Assembly (NCBI RefSeq): GCF_001625305.1
Contig: NW_017802714.1
Coordinates: 426,771 to 490,770, forward strand
DNA: 64,000 nt
Direction: 5' to 3'
DNA from: Branchiostoma belcheri
Lineage: Eukaryota > Chordata > Leptocardii > Amphioxiformes > Branchiostomatidae
Position 1 is the stretch's first letter; each line of letters opens with the position of its first letter. Shown piece by piece: positions 59,701-64,000 of the stretch. The notes beneath the pieces were generated by a model. That model did no database searches and was not told the DNA's origin. It saw nothing but the letters and a program-made list of their open reading frames with translations. Both the position numbers and the translations under genes were made by a program.

Positions 59701-61769
59701 CTTGATAAATGTAATAATTAGCTTTAAACGAAATCTTAAAAATCACCTACTTTTCTTTCCCACCGACATTTGATTTCTTATTACTTTGATTTCATCTGTA
59801 TAAGTTTGAATTTCCGTTTCTCTTTAGAATTCATTTATTTTCTTGAGTTATTGCTTCAATTCTGCCAATGTCTGTATTGCAGTTAAAGTTCTGTTAACGT
59901 TAAAGTTATAGTTTTTAACATATCATTTCTAATTAGCGTTATTTATCAATCACTTTTGTTATTCATGTTACTATTTGTTTTGTTACTATTATCATTTTGA
60001 TCATATTGATCAAATTTATTAATTACCTATTGTTATTTATTATTACCATTTGATTTGTTAGCATTATTTCAGTTGTTAATTAATTTTGTCGGGGAAGATC
60101 CCAGACAAGCCACTATGGCTTCATATCTTTCCCCAGCATTTTATTTTACTGTCAGTAATATGTTCATTTTATTGTTATTAAATATATGCGAACCAATAAA
60201 CAAACAAACAATACTGTAAGAACATGTTCAAGGGAAATATCAAACAAGACATCATGGTTTTTTCCCTTACCTTGCTCGTTTATTTTTCCCCGTTGCTTAT
60301 GTTTTGCGAAGTTTGCTGTAATTGCTGTTGTGTATGTTCGAATAAATAAAATCTCTTCCATACCACTATGACAACCGTGACGATGATGGTATTGTCCTTA
60401 GCTGCAGAAGCCGGCTGCAGTACCTCCTGTCCGGTCAGGTTAGTGTAGGGGGCGCTCCTGTACACATGCAGCTGCACGGCCCCGGATTCCCGGCGTTCCT
60501 TGCGCCACTGCACATGCGCAGTTTGTGCTGATTCACCCTTGATCTCTAGATATACCAATACAGAAAATTACTAATACTCACTTGTGTAGAGCGTTTTCAG
60601 TTAGGCCATGTTGATGTGATTATATGGATGACATCCACGAATCATCGTCCGTTTGCCCCCAAAAAGTTTTCGACCAAACTGTAAACCGTACAAATCAACT
60701 TCATAATGAGCCATTGTATGCCGTACATTGCAGACAATATTGGAAAACGATACCAAAGTAGAAGAAAGCCAAAATCAATTTCGAAGGAAAATAAGAAGAA
60801 AATGTGAAGAATTAAAAATGAAGAGTCTATCATTCGCCATACCACACTTTGCGTATTTAGTCATTTGTTCAACATTTATGATTTCACAATGAAGGCTATT
60901 GTTTTTGCCAAACTGTTTTTATTCACACGTTCGCATCAGTTTTGGGGTTCCCAGAGGATGTCATCTATATGATCAAATCAACATGGCCTTACTTTCTATT
61001 AGCCTCCTGCTGTATTCACATAACATCACCGTAATTGTTTAATTCTGTTCCTGTACATCGGACTTTACCTATGTGATATTTTTGTCTTGTAGTTGTCTCG
61101 TGTTGTGATAATTATTTTATGTCCAGTGGTGACGTTAACATTTCGCTCAAGTACGTCTATTTACTATTTTGTTTGAATGTTAAAATGTTAAAAGAAAACT
61201 TTCTAACGTTCAACTTTCTACGAGCGGAGGACGGTGGAGGGCTCATACAACTTATCATTTTGGAATTGGAAACAGAAGTAGTGAATGCCTTCCGGTTGTA
61301 AACTTTTGAATGTAACCACAGCTACATGTACATGACATGTTTAATTTCATCCTAGAAGGTAATAACCCTTGCTGTGTACAAATAGGTAAATACATGTATA
61401 GCAAAGAATATATAGACCTTAGAACAAATAGTATTAGATGACTCATGTATATTTGTCTGTATATCTACATGTCTTAGACCTTACGAAAGTCGCTGTACTT
61501 TTGTTGTGTCAATAAAGTTCTCTGTACTCACCCAGGACAGCAGTAGGAGCGCCGCCTGGCGGCAGGTCATCATAAACACTCAGGCTCCCGGGAAAGTCAT
61601 TAATGAAATAAAAGACTTCACTTCTATTGTTGTCCGATAGAGGCACCGCCAACCATCTCACATCGCAGGAAGGGACGGCGCCTTGCTCGGTTCTGACACC
61701 TTCAGTTGTACTCGGCACGAAGAACAGGTAACAGTTCACAAGCACGAGTGTGAGGCGGACTGTAGCCAT
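38308..61769 (-). CDS. Astn: Astrotactin, complete in 24 coding exons
   Basis: Two-pass membrane glycoprotein; vertebrate ASTN1/ASTN2 act in glial-guided neuronal migration and receptor trafficking. Exons (minus strand): 61769-61532, 60545-60364, 59112-58934, 58275-57746, 57022-56900, 55909-55769, 54441-54265, 53750-53666, 53350-53276, 53072-52947, 51111-50985, 50412-50252, 49582-49380, 48904-48736, 47580-47453, 46896-46744, 45922-45746, 43779-43640, 43188-43042, 42441-42308, 41850-41684, 40689-40554, 39632-39529, 38717-38308. All are GT-AG with matching phases; total 4212 nt, 1403 aa. Order: signal peptide (1-24), TM1 (about 131-155), acidic loop, TM2 (about 428-445), EGF-like modules (about 505-740), MACPF region with YGTHYI (957-962), fibronectin-III-like region (1130-1250) and the conserved C-terminal domain (from 1268). 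Vertebrate proteins are about 1300 aa. The extra length is mostly in the loop. The start at 61769 has a strong context (AACATGG); an in-frame ATG ten codons upstream is possible. Confidence 0.95.
39529..39632 (-). CDS. Astn: Astrotactin exon 23
   Basis: RVSARVSTRDGAVSPSDVLT VRTECQTPQ matches [20 protein letters not shown] of ASTN1. Phases 2/1. Confidence 0.93.
40554..40689 (-). CDS. Astn: Astrotactin exon 22: fibronectin III region
   Basis: GRGLTRQGAVWTFSLLLMCL KPDRFY matches [20 protein letters not shown] of ASTN1. A LINE fragment lies about 45 bp upstream of the acceptor. Confidence 0.93.
40735..41065 (+). mobile_element. LINE 3' end (RT C-terminus plus 3' UTR)
   Basis: Frame to 40970: RTRNSHVFKYHSYQPRNEVF then FPRTIVEWSSLPPSTVGASS LESFKQLL, the usual C-terminus of CR1/L2/jockey-type proteins. 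The 3' UTR has GCCGCCGCGCCGCGTGCCTG and ends in CTGATACAGATACAGA. Related copies are at 6384-6685 and 62757-62975 on the minus strand. Confidence 0.82.
41330..41530. repeat. Dispersed repeat shared with 57085-57245
   Basis: Shared blocks: CTGTTTATTCTTAC, AACACCACAGGGTGTCTGCT, GTTACCA(T/C)GGTG and CAGGTCATTGAC. Both copies lie in astrotactin introns on the same strand. Confidence 0.7.
41684..41850 (-). CDS. Astn: Astrotactin exon 21: fibronectin III region
   Basis: SLYQPASDPPTDTTLTVAWQ, then GSHVTDYQFVVREVRS: the W and Y-x-V pattern of a fibronectin III domain, aligning with LVVLEWEHS..VDYLLRQEK of ASTN1. Confidence 0.92.
42308..42441 (-). CDS. Astn: Astrotactin exon 20
   Basis: VFRRALLSYLWCSGEGEVVG DTCRCD matches the SLWCSGTGDVIEDWCRCD segment of ASTN1. 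The acceptor CCTGTAG was chosen over a nearer CGCAG because only it keeps the frame and the same spacing to LWCSG. Confidence 0.93.
42483..42730 (+). mobile_element. Second type of tRNA-derived SINE
   Basis: GGGAGGCCGTGGGTTCAAAC CCCGGCC carries a B box (GGTTCAAACCC). A tail with AGAAAGAGTATGGGAAGG and GAAAGTGGAGTGGAACGGG ends in a poly-A-like run near 42728. The tail differs from that of the SINE at 34738. Confidence 0.65.
42768..42870. repeat. Partial MITE, CTCCAAGCAGA family
   Basis: CTTCAAGCAGATCGTTCGGT GGCTGTAAGACAGTA and AATTGACCAGGTAGTCAGTATCC match the interiors of 18896-19100 and 25577-25766. The right inverted end was not found. Confidence 0.5.
43042..43188 (-). CDS. Astn: Astrotactin exon 19
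   Basis: WGRCTVGGCCTVADTVMAEP, then LLYVSTPTPLYELLKDKE, matching [20 protein letters not shown] of ASTN1. Phases 0/0. Confidence 0.93.
43640..43779 (-). CDS. Astn: Astrotactin exon 18
   Basis: ASEGGQSFDTFLVRTLGTQD, then ELPVGIRQVPDVEKDGKVEG. Phase 1 in, 0 out. Confidence 0.85.
43845..45615. mobile_element. Repeat-filled astrotactin intron 17
   Basis: TTATCTTCG at about 43850 and CGAAGACATGAGATCTCCGA at about 45590 resemble the ends of the 1433-2341 family. Inside are a CA/CAAA microsatellite and repeated blocks of TTAGCAGGCAGATTACCGCT / TTGATAGGCATATTACTGTC with GCTTCGTGGGGGGT. No coding frame is recognised. Confidence 0.45.
44045..44190. repeat. (CA)n/(CAAA)n microsatellite
   Basis: About 145 bp of CA repeats grading into CAAA and CAAACAAA units. 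Confidence 0.95.
45746..45922 (-). CDS. Astn: Astrotactin exon 17: MACPF signature
   Basis: ALGRLTANSARSEFLHVMEK then YGTHYISQAVFGYRREH: the MACPF Y/F-G-T-H-Y/F signature, aligning with FGNHYIQEAIYGFEES of ASTN1. Ends LANWLWESFS. Confidence 0.95.
46095..46175 (+). mobile_element. LINE 3' tail, (AATAAACA)n type
   Basis: AACTTGTAAAGGTGTCAATA, CACCTGTTTTGTCCTCCCTT and GGTAAACAAATAAACAG; nearly the same as 37195-37290. Confidence 0.7.
46744..46896 (-). CDS. Astn: Astrotactin exon 16: MACPF region
   Basis: SPDRPYIQTFTPEDMKQKDK, then RYSQEISVFSAEYQVYLRHA. Phases 1/1, between two well-recognised exons. Confidence 0.85.
47453..47580 (-). CDS. Astn: Astrotactin exon 15
   Basis: STNYSLSPLLVPDEVEVTAA VQPECHNYTG; aligns with the [20 protein letters not shown] region of ASTN1. 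Pyrimidine-rich acceptor (CCCCCCACAG); weaker donor GTTAGT. Phases 2/1. Confidence 0.82.
47977..47996. other. Assembly gap, 20 N
   Basis: Twenty N within astrotactin intron 14. No exon is interrupted: exons 14 and 15 join in phase. Confidence 1.
48010..48420 (+). mobile_element. Non-LTR reverse transcriptase fragment
   Basis: The frame from 48037 gives ILKALQPTKTTGYDHIDNTL, then FPSQWKKAKITPLVKNKSAP and SRPISLLPAISKIVEKIVQK, the fingers/palm entry of a jockey/CR1-type RT (the KxxxxTP-K and RPIS-LP motifs). It breaks off where the second 178-bp block begins, and there is no catalytic YxDD. Confidence 0.85.
48736..48904 (-). CDS. Astn: Astrotactin exon 14: entry to the MACPF region
   Basis: ECEPKQCVRKPEHGYSDGSR, then PLGFRQMQHGYNGRTRR and APIFQLTYR. 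Weak similarity to the [20 protein letters not shown] segment of ASTN1. Donor GTCGGT, phase 2. Confidence 0.82.
49380..49582 (-). CDS. Astn: Astrotactin exon 13: end of third EGF-like module, Cys-rich link
   Basis: SCREGYRLAADGRTC matches GCIEDYKLGVDGRSC of ASTN1. A further Cys-rich segment follows (CNATWRADGGCNPANIPAGG, then TCVCNPTCCRNLQVCKSE), longer than in vertebrates. The acceptor GGCTGTAG is chosen because it keeps the CxC of the module and the phase. Confidence 0.88.
49830..49990. repeat. Fragment of the 1433-2341 family
   Basis: ACTTGGTAGGTGGGTAGGTC TTGATGAGACCT, then CTGGCGGCTTGT and GCGGAACTTCCGGTTTTAAT match 1538-1640. Confidence 0.75.
50252..50412 (-). CDS. Astn: Astrotactin exon 12: EGF-like modules
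   Basis: CPSWLELTSDGSGCYDPGRD, then VDCSDGYQGGCDHTC, matching VDCSDGFNGGCEQLC of ASTN1. The acceptor may be 3 nt further in (CAG|CAG). Confidence 0.95.
50465..50528. mobile_element. Short foldback element, AGCCTGGGTAC ends
   Basis: AGCCTGGGTAC (50465-50475) and GTACCCAGGCT (50518-50528) are perfect inverted ends, the same as those of 36183-36300. Confidence 0.75.
50563..50712. repeat. (GATA)n microsatellite
   Basis: About 150 bp of GATA/TAGA units with a few interruptions. Confidence 0.97.
50985..51111 (-). CDS. Astn: Astrotactin exon 11: second EGF-like region
   Basis: RKNLLDALSFTDEGDLVGSL, then GKGGCKTGVTGCQ, aligning with the LEVLLDSFG..NGGCSKNFRC part of ASTN1. Acceptor AATTCGCAG. Phase 2 in, 0 out. 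Confidence 0.9.
51180..52570 (-). mobile_element. Penelope-like retroelement, 5'-truncated, RT plus GIY-YIG open
   Basis: One open frame (52528-51251, 425 codons; first ATG at 52498) encodes the RT from motif A to the end and a GIY-YIG endonuclease. RT: FDVSALFTSVP (A), GAAMGSPVSPIVANLFME (B), VRYVDDV (C), then LPMLDV and FSVFRKPTHTDQY. GIY-YIG: CGVVYHLTCEDCEAQYVGET then ERALRKRISEH. RT linked to GIY-YIG defines Penelope-like elements. The RT fingers upstream are missing: the frame meets a stop near 52557. It is in the same orientation as the host gene, in intron 10, and ends within about 100 bp of the exon 11 acceptor. A CTGAAGA-hairpin-GAAA motif follows the stop (51221-51192). Confidence 0.93.
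52885..52936 (+). repeat. LINE-type tail with (ATT)n
   Basis: TTGCGCAATAAAGTTCTTCT followed by TTATTATTATTATT, just beyond the exon 10 donor (52946). Confidence 0.55.
52947..53072 (-). CDS. Astn: Astrotactin exon 10
   Basis: YTRGDTMDKVVRVVKPDQLT VHASNRC, aligning with FTYTLGEGMW..PPAELAIN of ASTN1. Phases 2/2. The next intron carries the Penelope-like element. Confidence 0.88.
53276..53350 (-). CDS. Astn: Astrotactin exon 9
   Basis: WWPYGSIGKAFDARTSQQSV NRVF matches the WPYTIFQRGFD..DKIFRF stretch of ASTN1. 75 nt, phases 2/2. Confidence 0.92.
53666..53750 (-). CDS. Astn: Astrotactin exon 8: end of first EGF-like module
   Basis: GCSCMEGYQNDLQYPQLCVR NTWTGHD, matching [20 protein letters not shown] of ASTN1. 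Phase 1 in, 2 out. Confidence 0.95.
53872..54215. mobile_element. Foldback element related to 47799-48692
   Basis: Left arm TGCTTACGTTTCGATGTCTA, right arm TAGACATCG-like ...CAGACATCGAAACGTAAGCA; outer parts CACAGCCAATGC and CACTGGTTATGTGTG also pair. The interior shares GGTGACGCTTT / AAAGTGCCAC blocks. It lies in astrotactin intron 7; the frame across it (54041-54457) belongs to exon 7 only above 54265. Confidence 0.7.
54265..54441 (-). CDS. Astn: Astrotactin exon 7: ectodomain and first EGF-like start
   Basis: GSRFILHSESDVIYPPWLRQ matches the DGSRFILLEGS segment of ASTN1. It ends FCAEHVPSEKCEHTCDPDTG, the first EGF-like half (CEHQCDPETG in ASTN1). Confidence 0.95.
54605..54832. mobile_element. 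Dispersed element ending in a TATGGGTTCACCAC hairpin
   Basis: Contains TACCTCCATACCAAATTTCA GGACC and a GGAGGAGGAGGAGG run, then TATGGGTTCACCAC, a short loop and GTGGTGAACCCATA (54794-54832). Confidence 0.55.
55560..55740 (+). mobile_element. LINE-type 3' tail with (TTA)n
   Basis: CTTAACGGAATTCAGCCGTT, TTTGAAATAAATAAACC and about 20 bp of ATT repeats. Confidence 0.55.
55769..55909 (-). CDS. Astn: Astrotactin exon 6: TM2
   Basis: KKMLFIAVCVCLLVCLHSLT is TM2, then CPVTVSLHLHIPNGFLAP, matching CPLVVKITLHVPEHLIAD of ASTN1. Acceptor CGCCACAG, donor GTGTGT. Confidence 0.92.
55986..56424. mobile_element. 439-bp foldback element, 165-bp near-perfect arms
   Basis: Arms 55986-56150 and 56260-56424 are reverse complements with very few mismatches. 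Each carries CTGATGA, a GATGAC/GTCATC hairpin and GAAACGTC (plus strand at 56347-56379; its mirror on the minus strand in the left arm). The 109-bp centre has its own short repeats (GAACCA(A/T)GTAACA). It lies in astrotactin intron 5, next to exon 6. Confidence 0.92.
56900..57022 (-). CDS. Astn: Astrotactin exon 5: cytoplasmic loop
   Basis: KVRDDLARVRETENKVVCTE then GDRDSGTEADDEGRW; the GDxxSGTEA core matches GDSGTEAEND of vertebrate ASTN1. Donor GTGACA, phase 1. Confidence 0.88.
57085..57245. repeat. Dispersed repeat shared with 41330-41530
   Basis: See blocks AACACCACAGGGTGTCTGCT and CAGGTCATTGACCTCA. It lies in intron 4, just past the exon 5 acceptor. Confidence 0.65.
57746..58275 (-). 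CDS. Astn: Astrotactin exon 4: long acidic cytoplasmic loop
   Basis: 530 nt, the longest exon. It starts RRKSHLDGRIADNDTDKNDT, with dense Asp/Glu/Ser (SETEHSPPVSDSEDDDTEKN), and ends LPNASCNGLKT. Little similarity to vertebrate loops is visible; that it belongs to the gene rests on exact phases at both ends (2 in, 1 out) and an open frame throughout. Confidence 0.85.
58588..58717. repeat. 130-bp palindrome with one mismatched pair
   Basis: Arms run from GACGGTTACTAATAGACATC to the central GATATC (58650-58655) and back. Only 58649/58656 fail to pair. Partial copies flank it (CAGTTACTCAAGCAACTGGATAT near 58565; ACGTATCGAAAA near 58721). It lies in astrotactin intron 3. Confidence 0.95.
58934..59112 (-). 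CDS. Astn: Astrotactin exon 3: end of TM1 and basic cytoplasmic stretch
   Basis: VAVFVLSSIFAFIYL completes TM1, then QEKRRSCTWHKKKRD, a stop-transfer-like basic run, and a Ser-rich segment ending RRRGLLR. Ends in phase 2, joining an AGG codon to exon 4. Confidence 0.88.
59440..60215. other. AT-rich part of intron 2 with LINE-type tail
   Basis: About 700 bp of strongly AT-rich sequence ending in TCGGGGAAGATCCCAGACAA GCC and AACCAATAAACAAACAAAC, a retrotransposon-like 3' end. No exon is seen. Confidence 0.5.
60364..60545 (-). CDS. Astn: Astrotactin exon 2: N-terminal ectodomain and start of TM1
   Basis: EIKGESAQTAHVQWRKERRE lines up with the VRWRQQWLENG segment of ASTN1. The exon ends AKDNTIIVTVVIV, the first half of TM1. 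Acceptor ATATCTAG, donor GTATGG, phase 0. Confidence 0.88.
61340..61517 (+). mobile_element. LINE 3' end, same family as 34032-34470
   Basis: TTTAATTTCATCCTAGAAGG TAATAACCCTTGCTGTGTAC and the UTR GTCGCTGTACTTTTGTTGTG TCAATAAAG match 34246-34455. It stops at AATAAAG, right beside the exon 1 donor of astrotactin. Confidence 0.88.
61532..61769 (-). CDS. Astn: Astrotactin exon 1: signal peptide and N-terminal ectodomain
   Basis: MATVRLTLVLVNCYLFFVPS is a good signal peptide, followed by a Cys-containing stretch and NDFPGSLSVYDDLPPGG, which matches the NDFPGEMVVVDDLE segment of vertebrate ASTN1. Donor GTGAGT, phase 1. A LINE 3' end begins 13-14 nt into the intron. Confidence 0.9.
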
Positions 61770-64000
61770 GTTAGGTTGCGTGCGTGGTGCCTGTTGCATG
61801 CCCTGTCGAATTTCCTGGCGCCTCTGTGTCTGTGATTAAAATGACCAAAAAAAACCTACATTATACAATTTTGGTTTGTCTTCCCAAGACCTACCCGCAT
61901 ACCAAATATAATCATACTCCATCTAAACCTTCTTACGTAACGCTGCAACGCAAACACACATCGACACCGTGACAGACAGACAGGCAGACAGACAGAGGAG
62001 TAGTAAAAGGTAGTAAAAGTGCATCTCTGAACTTCAGGTAAATGGCATTATAATCATTCGAAGCCCTATTTTCTTACACAGAAGTGAGTACGTACCAAAA
62101 ATCGGGCAGACCTTTTCAATTTGAACCTGGGCAACGTATGCAGATTACTTTTCTTGTTTGAGACACGCATGCAAGTCAAATACTAGCATCTTCTCGCAAT
62201 GTTAGACTATACTGTATGTGACTAGTAACGCATTATGTAAATACTGACACACACACATATATATATACAGACACAGGTATATACACAAGTACTCGGTACA
62301 CAGCAGCCTGCAATGTTTATGTCTACCATGGTTCAATGACCAAGGCCGCTGGCGGACACAAATGCATGCACTTCAACAACCTGGTCTACACATACCTAAA
62401 CACCGATTGTTCCCGTTAAGGTAAAGGGATCTTGTTACTTAGCCCGAGGGCAAATTTGGAGTGCTAACAATTGTACATACACCACCAAGACTCGCGTCGT
62501 ACTTGATATGATGAAGTTATACAGAAGTTTTGCTTACAGGTGGGGAAGGCTAACACTTGAAGGAACAGCTGGCCGAAGCCTGTCTATCAGCATGGCGAAT
62601 ATAGTCTAACCTGAAGTCAATACTGGCACAGCAAACATGTCTGTTGTCGGGCTATTCACCGGCGGAGTCCAGGCGTGACATGGGCGCGTTATGGGGGATA
62701 GAAGGCACAACGTCTGGTCTGAGAACTCTCAGTATTAAACATTCCCATAGTGTTACAAGATCTGTGTCTGTATAGCCGGTATAACCGACCTTCTCCGTAA
62801 CAAACCAGCTCAGTAACAGGCACGCGGCGCAGTGGCAGCTTGCTATATTACACTGAACGACCTGTAACACCTAACATTTGCACATCTAACTGCATGTGTT
62901 TGTTGTATAAAGTGTTTGTTGTTTAAAGTTTGTTGTTAAAAGCTATCTCGTCAGGATGTCAATACTGTACATGGTGATATGGAAAGAGAAATTGGTAACA
63001 ATAGCTTGAAATGTGGGGAGGGGTGCGATATATACATGTACACACACAAAACCCAGTAATTATGACGACGGTTAGACAATAGGGCAGGTGTTTGAGAGCC
63101 TGACTAGTCACAGCACGCGTACTGCAGCAGGCTAGGACAGGAAGGTGTCAATAATTATACCAGCAACAGTACTAGCACAGAGTGTACTGTTGTCCTTAGA
63201 GTTACAAGACTTAGTATGGAACCTAGCTTGTTGAAGTATGACACTGTTGACGCCGTTGGACTATTTGCTTTCAACGGGTAGCCAACAACGGTGTGTACAT
63301 GCATGGGTAACCAACAACACGTATGTATGGCGTCTCTGACAGACAAACAAACAAAACATTTGGCGAATTCATCGAACAGAACACCTGCATGCTTCAGGTA
63401 ACAACACTAGTACTACTGGGTCTCAGACACAAACAAACCGTGCTGTCATACCTCAGTGATTCCTTCCTACAAAGACATCATGGCCGGCAGTAGGACTACG
63501 TGTTGATACAGGCTCGAACACCGGTCCACATACAGCAGCGTCCCGATGTTACTCGTACCTTCCGATCCTACAGACACAAACCGCACGTTCTGTGTTCTGT
63601 GCAGAAGACAACAGCTGCACTTGTTCACGACTACAATGGTGAAACGGCTTGCCCGACCGCACCTTTCCGCTTAAGTGGAATTCCGAACTCCTGACCAAAC
63701 TAAGCCGTAATTGTCGACCCTTCACACGCCAGATTTCACCTACTGACCTCTCCTCACTGCTATCGGCACTACTTATCTTTGTTATACAACATACTTACCG
63801 TTCGGAGGTTGAACATTAACTACGCGGAGAGGCCGTATTGCAGGGCTAGAATGGGAGGATAGGATTTATGGCAGGAATAGTTCTACTGCCACAATGGATC
63901 ACTGGAGTTTATTAAGCCGTAAAGACTAGTGGGGTTTTCTAAGGGCGGTGTTGTTAGATATACCTGTATTATATATTTAACTGTGGAAAACGCCATTAAA
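61770..64000. other. Upstream of astrotactin; repeats, promoter not resolved
   Basis: Holds a dispersed repeat at about 61845-62010, a LINE end at 62757-62975 and AT/CA stretches. I see no convincing TATA box, other gene or conserved element. The small frame at 63500-63694 shows no known domain. Confidence 0.45.
62757..62975 (-). mobile_element. LINE 3' UTR, same family as 6384-6685 and 40735-41065
   Basis: The plus strand shows AGGCACGCGGCGCAGTGGCA GCTTGC, ACTGAACGACCTGTAACACC and ATACAG-type tail remnants, matching the other two copies. Confidence 0.7.

Overview
This is eukaryotic, chordate-like DNA: split genes with GT-AG introns, microsatellites, many degraded transposons and one assembly gap of 20 N. 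I read two genes, both on the minus strand. The downstream one (about 1-17.4 kb) is a single Lhx3/Lhx4-type LIM-homeobox gene. The upstream one (38.3-61.8 kb) is a single astrotactin. Vertebrates have two copies of each (LHX3/LHX4, ASTN1/ASTN2). One unduplicated copy of each, with short introns and tRNA-SINEs, LINE tails, foldback elements and Penelope-like elements, suggests an invertebrate chordate, most likely amphioxus (Branchiostoma). The species is an inference.

Layout. 1-1071: intron of the Lhx3/4 gene; its C-terminal exons lie off the left edge. 1072-8876: four exons giving the rest of the homeodomain, the start of the homeodomain, LIM2 and LIM1. 9350-9455 and 17242-17398: two alternative first exons, both ending in phase 1 and so both able to splice to the LIM1 exon. 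17.4-38.3 kb: about 21 kb between the genes, with foldback/MITE elements, a tRNA-SINE, LINE 3' ends and simple repeats, and no gene I can support. 38308-61769: 24 coding exons of astrotactin whose phases all agree and which add up to 4212 nt (1403 codons plus stop). 61.8-64 kb: upstream of astrotactin, with repeat fragments.

The Lhx3/4 protein is a nuclear transcription factor (two LIM domains and a homeodomain), known for motor-neuron and pituitary roles. Astrotactin is a two-pass membrane protein with EGF-like, MACPF and fibronectin III regions, known from neuronal migration and receptor trafficking. I see no operon-like link between them, but the same pair shares chromosomes in human (LHX4 with ASTN1 on 1q25; LHX3 with ASTN2 on 9q33-34), so this looks like ancestral linkage.

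The mobile DNA is the most unusual part: a Penelope-like element with an open RT plus GIY-YIG frame inside an astrotactin intron, several foldback elements carrying a hammerhead-core-like motif on one or both arms, long near-perfect palindromes, and LINE ends sitting within tens of bases of splice sites.
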